Below the pieces are notes generated by a model. The model had not been told where the DNA came from and did no database searches. It saw only the letters and a list, made by a program, of their open reading frames with translations. Below are positions 8,705 through 17,272 of a stretch of 64,000 nt of DNA, piece by piece. Source of the stretch: JAAURB01 sp049649525. GTDB lineage: Bacteria > Cyanobacteriota > Cyanobacteriia > Cyanobacteriales > Microcoleaceae. The DNA is taken from contig JBARZE010000046.1 in NCBI GenBank assembly GCA_049649525.1, positions 1 through 64,000 on the forward strand. Direction: 5' to 3'. Made by a program: the position numbers and the translations under genes. Each line of letters starts with the position of its first letter. Positions within the stretch are counted from its first letter, which is position 1.

Positions 8705-10051
8705 ATGTCATCGATGAGACAGAAAGCTATTAAGGGGACACTTTGGACTCTAATAGGTTATGGGGGTAGTCAAGTTCTGCGACTGGGGGGAAATTTAATT
8801 CTGACTCGTTTATTAGTCCCAGAGTTGTTTGGTTTGATGGCATTGGTGCAAACTTTTATCACAGGTTTAACTCTATTTTCTGATATTGGAATTCGTCCGG
8901 GTATTATTCGTAGTTCTCGCGCGGATGACCCAGTTTTTCTTAATGTTGCTTGGACATTACAGGCAATTCGAGGAATCTGGATTTGGCTACTTTGCGTTGT
9001 AATTGCTTGGCCTGTTGCTCAGTTTTATGATGATCAAAGACTGATTTGGTTGATTCCTATTGTGGGTTTAGGGGCATTACTATCCGGATTTCATTCAACT
9101 TCTCTTGCGACTTTAAACCGTAAAGTTGAGATTGGCAAACTTACAAGATTTGAGTTTATTATTCAAGCTGTCAGTCTCACCATTATGGTGATTTGGGCTT
9201 ATTATAGCCGCAGTATTTGGGCATTAGTTGGGGGAAACGTCATTGCTAATTCCCTTAAACTATTTTGGAGTCATCGACTAGAGCCTGAAGTTTCTAATCG
9301 CTTTGCCTGGGAAAAAAGCGCTGCGGCAGAACTTTTTTCTTTTGGTAAATGGATTTTTATCTCTACGATTATGACATTTTTAGCCGGACAAGCGGATCGA
9401 TTAATTCTGGGTAGACTCTTCTCTTTAAAGCTCTTAGGATTGTATGCTGTCGCTCTTACGCTGGCTGAGTTACCCCGACAGGTCATGTTAAAAATCACCA
9501 GTCAAGTGATGTTTCCGATTATTTCACAATATGTTGATTTAGGACGGAGTGAGCTACGACAAAAGATTCTTCAAAAGCGTTGGTATTTGTTAGTAGGATT
9601 AGCGTTTCTTGTCACAGGTTTAGCAAGCTTTGGTGACTTTTTAATCTTGTTTTTATATGATGAACGATATAATCAAGCGGCTTGGATGCTACCGATTTTA
9701 GCCATCGGTTTATGGCCGCTGTTACTATCAATTACAATCAATAATGTTTTATTTGCCATTGGTAAGCCCATCTATGTAGCAATAGGAAATGCTTTTAAGT
9801 TTGTTTATATGATCGCGTTACTGCCTTTAGCCTACTCAAAAATGGGCATTGGTGGCGCAATATTTGTTGTGGCATTTAATGATATTTTGCCTTATTGTGT
9901 GGTTAACTATGGGTTATGGAAAGAGAATTTATCAGGCTTAAAACAAGATTTAGTCGCCACTTTCTTATTACTCGGGTTACTGACGTTAGTGTTATTTAGT
10001 CGTTATAGTTTAGGATGGGGATTACCTATTTCAACCCTGTTAGTTAGCTAG
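8705..10051 (+). CDS. Polysaccharide/oligosaccharide flippase (PST/Wzx-like)
   Basis: 448 residues, almost entirely membrane helices (about 12-14 spans), opening MSSMRQKAIKGTLWTLIGYG and GSQVLRLGGNLILTRLL. This signature is usual for the polysaccharide transport family of the MOP superfamily, which flips lipid-linked glycan units across the inner membrane. It is probably co-transcribed with the upstream GT2 gene. Its last codons overlap by four bases (10048-10051) the end of the convergent glucosidase gene, so neither strand has room for an ordinary terminator between them. A wzxC/wzx-type name is possible but not proven. Confidence 0.85.
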   Translation: MSSMRQKAIKGTLWTLIGYGGSQVLRLGGNLILTRLLVPELFGLMALVQTFITGLTLFSDIGIRPGIIRSSRADDPVFLNVAWTLQAIRGIWIWLLCVVIAWPVAQFYDDQRLIWLIPIVGLGALLSGFHSTSLATLNRKVEIGKLTRFEFIIQAVSLTIMVIWAYYSRSIWALVGGNVIANSLKLFWSHRLEPEVSNRFAWEKSAAAELFSFGKWIFISTIMTFLAGQADRLILGRLFSLKLLGLYAVALTLAELPRQVMLKITSQVMFPIISQYVDLGRSELRQKILQKRWYLLVGLAFLVTGLASFGDFLILFLYDERYNQAAWMLPILAIGLWPLLLSITINNVLFAIGKPIYVAIGNAFKFVYMIALLPLAYSKMGIGGAIFVVAFNDILPYCVVNYGLWKENLSGLKQDLVATFLLLGLLTLVLFSRYSLGWGLPISTLLVS

Positions 10052-12441
10052 TGTGACTCACTTAAAACCTCATACATTGCCCAAATTGCCATTGCCCTTA
10101 AATAATGGCTGGCGCGGAATGTTTTCTGAGGGGTAATGGCTTCAGGAGTCCGAAATTGTAAGCCATTTTCATATATTTGCTTAACAACAGCCTCGGCAAT
10201 TTCAAAAGCTTGGGCTTTCATTCCCATCTGGATGAAAAAAGCAGCTAACCCAAAGTTAATGCCTGTCCAAACTTCTAAGGGATGGGTATCTTCTGGATGG
10301 ACTGGATCTCCACTGGGTTTAACGCCATTAGCCGCGCCAAATTGACCGTTATGGAAGTTTTTAAAGCAAGATTGATAAATTGTATTCAAAGTGGAAATGG
10401 TTTGTTCGGGCGGCACAATATCGGGCAATTCTAACAATCGAGCGTAAAACTGACCACACAATTGATCGGCCATCACCACATCCGATCCACTCTCACTATC
10501 GAGTCGATAATATTGCCCATTCCACAGTTTTTCTTGATAGACGGGTTGGGCTTGTTTTAACCAGTCTTTATAAGTTGAAATTACTGTTTTGGGATCGGGA
10601 TTTAAATTAAAGTTTTGCTGTATTAATTCGTTGGCGATCGCGATCATTGCTTCGAGTGCTGCTAACCATAATCCCCCACAATATGCGCTGACTCCTTTGA
10701 GTTGCCAATCATCAAAAGTTTGGTCGGGTGCGCCGCTATTTTCGGGAATCCCATCACCATCGAGATCAAATTCTTTCAAATAATTTAAACTTGTTACTAA
10801 GGCTGACCAACACTCTGCTAAAAATTGATAATCTGTACTTCCTGTTAACTTAAAACCCCGATAAACTTGTAAGACAAAATCACAGGCTAAATCTTTCCAC
10901 AGATTACAATCTTGATAGCTTGTATAATTAGTTTGTTCCCAAGGATGTTCATTGGGTGCGCCCAAATCATGAGGCGTTGCTCCGGCTGCTTTACGAATAG
11001 CTGACGCTTGATTATAACCAATAATTCGAGGGGTTTTGTCTTCGGTTGGAATCGCTTTTGCAAAGGCTAATAATACTGTTTTTTCTAATTCCGGCCAGTG
11101 TTTTAGTAATGCAAAAGAGCCGTATAATCTCACATCTAAACTTTCATACCAACGGTAATCACAACATTCTAAAACAGCGAATTGACCTTTAGGATTTTCT
11201 TCGTCTGCGGCTGTCCATAATGTACCACCATCGGTGAGAATATATAATTCATTAAACAGCGCCATTTTAAACCAAGAGGGTAAATCTTGATTATCTAATA
11301 TTGGCTGTTGCCAAGCCTGAATATTTTCTTGCCAAGTTTGATAATGCTTCATTGCCGTCCGAATAATCGACCAAGCATTTTTCCCATTACGCCCATAAAA
11401 ATCAGTGTATCGTCGATAGTAATTAATCTCTGATGCAAATTCTGTAACGGGTAAATCCCAAGCGATAAAAAAGGGAACTTTTCTGGTTTTACCTGGACGC
11501 AAAGTAAACTTAACTGTTAATGCTGATGCGATTTGTTCGTCATTTTTAGCCGGGGTTTCGTCAATTGTATCGAGTAATGAGCCATCAGTGGCAAAATATT
11601 GCCAAATACTTTCACCATTTCCTTTAGGGTTCCATCGCGTTTGATAATAGACTTCTACAGCCGGATTTGAGATTGTAGCGATCGCGATTTGTCCCAATCC
11701 TTCTTGTACTTCATCCTGGGTACTAAACCGAGTCATTAAGCAGCCTATCCGATGAAAATCTTCGACAAAACGATTAATATTACCAGCGCTTTCTTCCCAA
11801 CGAGGTTGATATTCATACACCGGACTACCATCATCTCGAACTTTAACAGTTGGATTTTTTATGGAATTAGTAAACCAGCCGATAATATTCTGCCAAGTTA
11901 ATAGAATACTCAAGGTAATCGGCCGATCGGTTGGATTATGCGCGATCCATTCAAAAATAGCAATCGGATAGCTACTTTCTTGATAGTTTCCGGCCCAAAT
12001 TGGTGAGAGTTGTTCACAACTTAATTGGGCTTGAAATACATTTTCATAGACAAACCAACTGCGAGGATACAATGCATGATAAGTTCCGGTATTTTCTGCC
12101 GTTGGATACCATTTCCAAGCGGATAAACTGCCATCATTAGGGGGTTGAGTAGACAAGGCATAAGCCTGTGATTTGCCGTTGACTTCTTCATAAATACTAA
12201 ACTGGCAACCGGGAAGTGTAGAGAAAACGTGTTCACCGCCGTCGAGATGCCACAGATTAAAATCTCCCCGTGAAGATCGCCCGATACAACCTGCGCCAAA
12301 CCCCCCCAAAGGCATCCCATGCCAGGGGCCATCATCTAAGTTACTGCTGTAGCGAACCGTATAGGGTTTTTCCCAGCCCTTACCAATTGGACGGTTCCAA
12401 GTTTGGGGCGGGATATTGTGACTCGGCGGTTGATTAATCAT
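10048..12441 (-). CDS. GH116 glucosidase (GBA2 / non-lysosomal glucosylceramidase type)
   Basis: 797 residues. The N-terminal beta-sandwich domain (about 1-340) has the family opening PLGGFGAGCIGRSSRGDF. The (alpha/alpha)6 catalytic domain (about 380-790) carries LFNELYILTDGGTLW, containing the nucleophile glutamate, and DGDGIPENSGAPDQTFDDW, containing the acid/base aspartate region. GH116 enzymes hydrolyse beta-glucosides including glucosylceramide. There is no signal peptide, so a cytoplasmic location is likely. It is convergent with the flippase, overlapping by four bases. The family assignment is firm; the physiological substrate in a cyanobacterium is unknown. Confidence 0.9.
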   Translation of the reverse strand: MINQPPSHNIPPQTWNRPIGKGWEKPYTVRYSSNLDDGPWHGMPLGGFGAGCIGRSSRGDFNLWHLDGGEHVFSTLPGCQFSIYEEVNGKSQAYALSTQPPNDGSLSAWKWYPTAENTGTYHALYPRSWFVYENVFQAQLSCEQLSPIWAGNYQESSYPIAIFEWIAHNPTDRPITLSILLTWQNIIGWFTNSIKNPTVKVRDDGSPVYEYQPRWEESAGNINRFVEDFHRIGCLMTRFSTQDEVQEGLGQIAIATISNPAVEVYYQTRWNPKGNGESIWQYFATDGSLLDTIDETPAKNDEQIASALTVKFTLRPGKTRKVPFFIAWDLPVTEFASEINYYRRYTDFYGRNGKNAWSIIRTAMKHYQTWQENIQAWQQPILDNQDLPSWFKMALFNELYILTDGGTLWTAADEENPKGQFAVLECCDYRWYESLDVRLYGSFALLKHWPELEKTVLLAFAKAIPTEDKTPRIIGYNQASAIRKAAGATPHDLGAPNEHPWEQTNYTSYQDCNLWKDLACDFVLQVYRGFKLTGSTDYQFLAECWSALVTSLNYLKEFDLDGDGIPENSGAPDQTFDDWQLKGVSAYCGGLWLAALEAMIAIANELIQQNFNLNPDPKTVISTYKDWLKQAQPVYQEKLWNGQYYRLDSESGSDVVMADQLCGQFYARLLELPDIVPPEQTISTLNTIYQSCFKNFHNGQFGAANGVKPSGDPVHPEDTHPLEVWTGINFGLAAFFIQMGMKAQAFEIAEAVVKQIYENGLQFRTPEAITPQKTFRASHYLRAMAIWAMYEVLSESH

Positions 12442-12554
12442 GGCGTTTATTGTACCGCCAATGGTTCACTTGTTGATCGGTATTTTTTGATTTTAGGATA
12501 AATGGATATTGACTCAGTTAAGATACTTTGGAACAATTCACTCTGACGATCGCA

Positions 12555-13880
12555 TCAAACCAAAACTAAATTCTCAACTGGGATAAATTGGTCTTGCAAG
12601 GCAAAATCATCAACATTTAAAGCAATTCCCAAAATTTGTTGAGTGGCAGTAATTGTAATCACGGTATCATTGACAAAACCATCCCCTTCATAATCAATCA
12701 GTTGATTGTAATCGATATCGGCTTCAGTTAAGCCATCAGTCAGGGCAATTTTATCCCCATCATTAAACCAATCAAAATCTGTAATTACATCAATTTGACT
12801 GGGATCAAATCCGGCTTCATCGGTTCTTAAAATGAAGAAATCTCGACCAGAACCCCCTGTTAATTGATCGACCCCTAAATCACCCGAAAGGATATCGCTG
12901 CCTTGATCTCCGAACAGTTGATCGTTATCTTTACCGCCGAAAAGACGATCATCTTCTAATCCCCCAAATAGCCTATCTTGATCGCGATCGCCTCGGAGAA
13001 AATCATTCCCTGCTTCACCATATATTTCATCATTTTGTTGTCCTCCTAAGACTTCATCATCTCCCCCACCCCCGTAGACGGTATCTTGTCCTTGATTGGG
13101 TAAAATTCGTTCACTGTCAAATGTGCCGAAAATGATATCATTTCCCCCGAGAGTCCATATTCCATCAGGATATTGATCGAGTTGTCCTTGAAACAAAGAG
13201 ATATTTTCACCCGCTTCTGTGGCGAGTAATCGGGGGATTCCAGTCGGATCAGGTGTAAGGGTTAAAGAAGTATCGGCTGGAGAATTGGAATTGCGTTCGG
13301 AACGATCTGTTGACAGGTCAATGCCTAAATCGTTGCAAAGGATATCGCTGTTTTGATTTGCCCACAGTTGATGGTTATCTCGACCGCCGAAAACACAATT
13401 ATCTTCTGATATTCCAAATAACCTATTTTGATCGCCAAAACTTCTGGGAAAATCATTCCCTACCTCATCCTGTATTTGATCATTCTGTGGTTCTGCGAAA
13501 GTCGTTTCATCTCCCCCACCCTCAAAGACAATATCTTGTCCTAGATTAGGTAAAATTTGTTCACTATCGAATGCGTCGAAAATCACATCCGATCCTACAA
13601 GCGTCGATATCTCGTTGGCAAACGGATCGAGTTGTTCTTCAAACACAATATCTTGTTCTAGATTAGGTAAAATTTGTTCAATATCAAATGTGCTGAAAAC
13701 CTCGTCCGATCCCCCAAGCGTCAATATCACCTCAGGAAATTGATTGAGTTGTCCTTCAAACACAGAGATATTTTCATCCACTTCTATGACGGGTAAACGA
13801 GGAATCTCCTCAGATCCAGATGTGAAGGTTAAAGAGGTATCGGATTGAGAATCGAATGGAAAGATATCAACTGTATCCAT
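12555..13880 (-). CDS. RTX (hemolysin-type calcium-binding repeat) protein with a decayed duplicate half
   Basis: 441 residues. The C-terminal half (about 250-350) has canonical nonapeptide repeats such as GGGGDDEVLGG, GEAGNDFLRGD, FGGKDNDQLFG and TGGSGRDFF, which bind calcium in a beta-roll. It ends in a region FILRTDEAGFD and VITDF found in cyanobacterial RTX proteins. The N-terminal half aligns register for register with the C-terminal half, but most Gly-Asp calcium ligands are replaced (for example VFGGRDNHQLWANQNSDIL). There is no signal peptide; type I secretion is usual for the family but no transporter is nearby. The role is unknown; adhesion or sheath components are possibilities. 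Confidence 0.85.
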   Translation of the reverse strand: MDTVDIFPFDSQSDTSLTFTSGSEEIPRLPVIEVDENISVFEGQLNQFPEVILTLGGSDEVFSTFDIEQILPNLEQDIVFEEQLDPFANEISTLVGSDVIFDAFDSEQILPNLGQDIVFEGGGDETTFAEPQNDQIQDEVGNDFPRSFGDQNRLFGISEDNCVFGGRDNHQLWANQNSDILCNDLGIDLSTDRSERNSNSPADTSLTLTPDPTGIPRLLATEAGENISLFQGQLDQYPDGIWTLGGNDIIFGTFDSERILPNQGQDTVYGGGGDDEVLGGQQNDEIYGEAGNDFLRGDRDQDRLFGGLEDDRLFGGKDNDQLFGDQGSDILSGDLGVDQLTGGSGRDFFILRTDEAGFDPSQIDVITDFDWFNDGDKIALTDGLTEADIDYNQLIDYEGDGFVNDTVITITATQQILGIALNVDDFALQDQFIPVENLVLV

Positions 13881-14008
13881 AACACTTAAGAAATTAATTG
13901 TAGATAAACTGTATCAATTTAGGTTTGATGATTCAATGCCGAAATCGGCAATCGGCTTTTCTGATTGAGGGAATTTGAGTGGGTTGTTTTCAGTAATGGG
14001 TGAAGCTG

Positions 14009-14932
14009 TTAACAAGAGGTGATTAAGTCTCTCTTCTGTTTGTTCGGTAGAGAGAGATTAGCAGATGCTGTTTTTAAGTTAGGATACTTTTTGGTTCGAC
14101 GTTCAACTTCAGCAATAAAGAGATTCCGATACAGATCATTAACAATACTTTTACCGACTGAAGTTACATCTAGATATTGTAATCCGGTTTGAATGTATTG
14201 ATATACAACATTCCAGAAAAATTCAGGATAAGCCCGTTTTATGTCTTCAGGGGTTTGATAACCGAGTTGTTGATGAACACCAAGTTCTTTAAACTCCTGA
14301 AATAAAGCGGTTGTTTTTTGTAAATAGTTTGGATCGGCCAATTGACCGATTAAATCAGCCGCCCGAACCAGTCCCGGATAGTTGATTGTATCTTGATAAA
14401 GTGGATCGGAGGGAACCGGAAAACGGGTTAATTCAATATTTTGTTGAATTTGATCGATATCGACTCCGCGATACTGGCTGAGGGTTTGTTCAACGAAGCA
14501 TTTACTGCGATCGACATGATAAGGAGTTAGACTCGCATCAGTGGTTTCAGGGGGTAGATAAAGCAGTTGTTGATCCCGCCGAGTCGTAAATAATTGATTG
14601 CTGAGTTGATCTTGATCGCAAATCCCCTTAATATAACCGATATCATGACACAATAAAGCAATAATTGTTTGTAACCAATCTGTTGCCGAAACGTTACCCT
14701 CTCTAATTAATTTCCCTTCTAAAATCGCTTGTCCTGTTAAGGTAACTAGTACTGTATGTTCTACATTATGGTAGGGTGCATCGCTTTGCATAATTTTACG
14801 CAGGGTTACATTAGCAATAGAACTTATTAGTTCTACAGAATCAAGGGGGGCGTGAGAATATAGCTTGCGATAGCAAACCAATAAACTTTTAATACAACGA
14901 ATTATCATGGCTTCTTGAGTTAGGCAATACAT
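14009..14932 (-). CDS. HD-domain metal-dependent phosphohydrolase family protein
   Basis: 307 residues. HNVEHTVLV (about residue 56) supplies the first metal-ligand histidines, and LLCHDIGYIKG (about 91-101) the HD pair. The remaining helical sequence fits a conserved cyanobacterial HD family close to class I phosphodiesterases. Its substrate (cyclic nucleotide, nucleotide or other phosphoester) is not known. The start may be Met1 (14932) or Met9 (14908). The next gene is divergent, about 380 bases away, and encodes a TIR/AAA signalling protein; a functional link through a nucleotide signal is possible but is only inference. Confidence 0.75.
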   Translation of the reverse strand: MYCLTQEAMIIRCIKSLLVCYRKLYSHAPLDSVELISSIANVTLRKIMQSDAPYHNVEHTVLVTLTGQAILEGKLIREGNVSATDWLQTIIALLCHDIGYIKGICDQDQLSNQLFTTRRDQQLLYLPPETTDASLTPYHVDRSKCFVEQTLSQYRGVDIDQIQQNIELTRFPVPSDPLYQDTINYPGLVRAADLIGQLADPNYLQKTTALFQEFKELGVHQQLGYQTPEDIKRAYPEFFWNVVYQYIQTGLQYLDVTSVGKSIVNDLYRNLFIAEVERRTKKYPNLKTASANLSLPNKQKRDLITSC

Positions 14933-15310
14933 CGGGTTAACTCCAGTTTATTGTGAAATAATGAATATGGGATTAACAGAATTATCTACAGCTTAGTCTA
15001 AAAAAAATCAGATGAAAACCATAAAAACTCATAACCACAAAAAAAAATACTCATCCGTATAATTACTATTTTACTACCACGATTTTAATTACCTCCCCAG
15101 CTTCAGAGAACCTCATAAATTCTCATTAATCATCTAATTCAATCATGTTGATCTCAGAGAAAACTCGCAGTTTAATAAATTCTGTGATTTGAATCACATT
15201 AAAATTGCGGATTTTACATAAAATAAAATTAAAATTTTGCAATAGGGATATACCTATGTAAAATAAATTTATCCGTCTTTTCAACCAATCTATCTAGCTC
15301 TCAAACCACT
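14933..15310. promoter_or_regulatory. Divergent promoter region between the HD gene and the TIR-AAA operon
   Basis: 378 bases without a gene. It contains a perfect CRP-type palindrome at 15183-15198 and, downstream, an inverted pair ATTTTACATA / TATGTAAAAT about 35 bases apart before the start at 15311. The organisation suggests a regulated promoter reading rightward. Confidence 0.55.
15183..15198. promoter_or_regulatory. Perfect CRP/SYCRP1-type binding palindrome
   Basis: TGTGATTTGAATCACA matches the CRP consensus TGTGA-N6-TCACA at every fixed position. In Synechocystis the cAMP receptor SYCRP1 binds the same consensus. It is centred about 120 bases upstream of the ATG of the HTH-TIR-AAA gene, a plausible activator position. 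Occupancy is inferred from sequence only. Confidence 0.6.
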
Positions 15311-17230
15311 ATGAATGCTCAAGAAGCATTAGATTTTATAGACGCGCTCGTTTATACGAAACAAAATAAACATCTAAATGACTTAGAAAGAGAAGTTTTT
15401 ATTGGCTCTTGGGCTGGAAAAACTTATACAGAAATTAGCCCATTTAATACTCAATATATTGAGCGAAATGTAGCTTATAAATTATGGCAAAAAATTTCTC
15501 ATGCCATAGGGGAAAAGGTAACAAAAAAAACAATCAAGGGTGCAGTTGAACGATGCATTCAGCTTTATCCTCTTTGTCAAAATGTCTTAATTAATTATCA
15601 TCAACATGAACCGGATAGTCATTTAGCCCAAGAATTAAATGAGGCAATTGCTTTAGCAGGACATCATGTTCGTACTATAGCCATCGGTAAAGTTCCGAGT
15701 TCGTGGCCAGCTTCTGATGCGGCTTGGTTATCTCAAATTGATCAAGAACTTGAGCGTTGTCACTACTTAATTTTGCTACTGTCTCCTCAGGCGGTCATGA
15801 GTGAAATCGTGATTGAACAGTTAAGAAAAGCCAAAGAGAGACAGAATCCTTTACTCAATTCTCCCCCAGTTATTTTACCCATTCGAGTTAACTGTCCGGC
15901 GACACTTCCCTTCAATCATGATCTACGAAATTATCTGCTCGGAACCTGTCAACGAGAGTGGAAATCAGCCGCTGATACACCGATTATTATCCAAGAAATT
16001 CTTAACTTTTTATCTAATAATGTAGAATGGATCCCACAGCAGGATGCCATTCCCTGTTGGGAAGAATGGAAAACAGTAGGTATTGAAGAATGGGAACGGG
16101 AAATCAATACAGCATTTCATGAAGGGAATTCTCTGGTATCTCAACCACTCATACCTGACATTTCAGTAAAAATTCCTTCCCCTTTACCCGTTGCAGAACC
16201 GGAATTGCCTCGAGGTCAAGTTCGTTTAGAATCTGCCTTTTATATTCGACGAAATCCTTATGAGTCTCAATGTTATCAGGAAATTCTCCATCCGGGTGCA
16301 TTAATTCGCTTAAAAGCACCTCGTCAAATGGGAAAAACATCCCTAATGGCAAGAATACTCGATCGCGCTCGAGAACAGGGATATCGAACCGTTCCTTTGA
16401 GTTTTCAGCACGCGGATAAAGGAATATTTGCTAATTTAAATTCACTCTTACGTTGGTTTTGTGCTCGTGTTGCTCGGAAGTTACGTTTACCTTATTTAGT
16501 TGAGGATTACTGGACAGAAACATTTGGGAGTAAAGATAACTGTACTGCCTTTTTTGAAGATTGTTTGCTACCGGAAACTGAAACCCCTTTAGTCCTCGGA
16601 TTAGATGAAGTAGATCGAGTATTTCAATATCCGAAAATTGCAGATGATTTCTTTAGTTTATTACGCGCTTGGTATGAAGAAGCAGGCTATGGTAATCCGG
16701 ATAGCGAACTGTGGCAAAAACTGCGATTAGTTATTGTTCATTCCACCGAAGTCTATATCCCGTTAGATATTAATCAATCCCCTTTTAATGTAGGATTACC
16801 GATTCATTTACCCGAATTTTCACCCGAGCAAGTGCATGATTTAGCGCTGCGTCATGGGTTAAATTTAACGGAGATACAAATTCAAAATTTAATGCAATTA
16901 ATTGGCGGACATCCTTATTTAATTCGCTTAGCATTTTATCATATTGTTCGACAACAACTCACTTTATCTCAACTCCTCGAAACGGCTTCAACCGAAGCCG
17001 GAATATACAGCGATCATTTACGGCGACATTTATGGAATTTACAACAGCATCCTGAATTAGCAGAGGCGTTTTATCAAGTGGTAAAACAGCAAACCCCTGT
17101 AGAAGTGAAGCCCGCTTTCGCATTTAAATTACATAGCATGGGATTAGTTCATTTACAAGCCGATCGTGTGATTCCACGATTTGAATTATACCGAGATTAT
17201 TTTAGTCATCGCTTGACTGTCTCAGCTTAA
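15311..17230 (+). CDS. HTH-TIR-AAA signalling protein (AAA_35-type ATPase)
   Basis: 639 residues. Residues about 1-85 are a helix-turn-helix of the kind found at the start of vWA-MoxR-associated proteins (LNDLEREVFIGSWAGKTYTE). Residues about 90-260 look like a TIR domain: VLINYHQHEPDSHLA, GHHVRT, a central LILLLSPQAVMSE and a glutamate in IEQLRKAKER that could be the NADase glutamate. Residues about 300-639 are an AAA-like ATPase with Walker A PRQMGKTSL (about 337-345) and Walker B LVLGLDEVDR. The architecture fits a sensor/effector of bacterial conflict or stress signalling. It is the first gene of a probable two-gene operon. TIR enzymatic activity is not proven. Confidence 0.8.
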   Translation: MNAQEALDFIDALVYTKQNKHLNDLEREVFIGSWAGKTYTEISPFNTQYIERNVAYKLWQKISHAIGEKVTKKTIKGAVERCIQLYPLCQNVLINYHQHEPDSHLAQELNEAIALAGHHVRTIAIGKVPSSWPASDAAWLSQIDQELERCHYLILLLSPQAVMSEIVIEQLRKAKERQNPLLNSPPVILPIRVNCPATLPFNHDLRNYLLGTCQREWKSAADTPIIIQEILNFLSNNVEWIPQQDAIPCWEEWKTVGIEEWEREINTAFHEGNSLVSQPLIPDISVKIPSPLPVAEPELPRGQVRLESAFYIRRNPYESQCYQEILHPGALIRLKAPRQMGKTSLMARILDRAREQGYRTVPLSFQHADKGIFANLNSLLRWFCARVARKLRLPYLVEDYWTETFGSKDNCTAFFEDCLLPETETPLVLGLDEVDRVFQYPKIADDFFSLLRAWYEEAGYGNPDSELWQKLRLVIVHSTEVYIPLDINQSPFNVGLPIHLPEFSPEQVHDLALRHGLNLTEIQIQNLMQLIGGHPYLIRLAFYHIVRQQLTLSQLLETASTEAGIYSDHLRRHLWNLQQHPELAEAFYQVVKQQTPVEVKPAFAFKLHSMGLVHLQADRVIPRFELYRDYFSHRLTVSA

Positions 17231-17272
17231 TTCTTACTAATCTAATTTTTGTTTGACTCTAATATAATTATT

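Noticed and set aside
10136..10783. Three rightward frames of 64-76 codons
   Set aside because: They lie antisense within the GH116 gene, whose protein motifs are clear.
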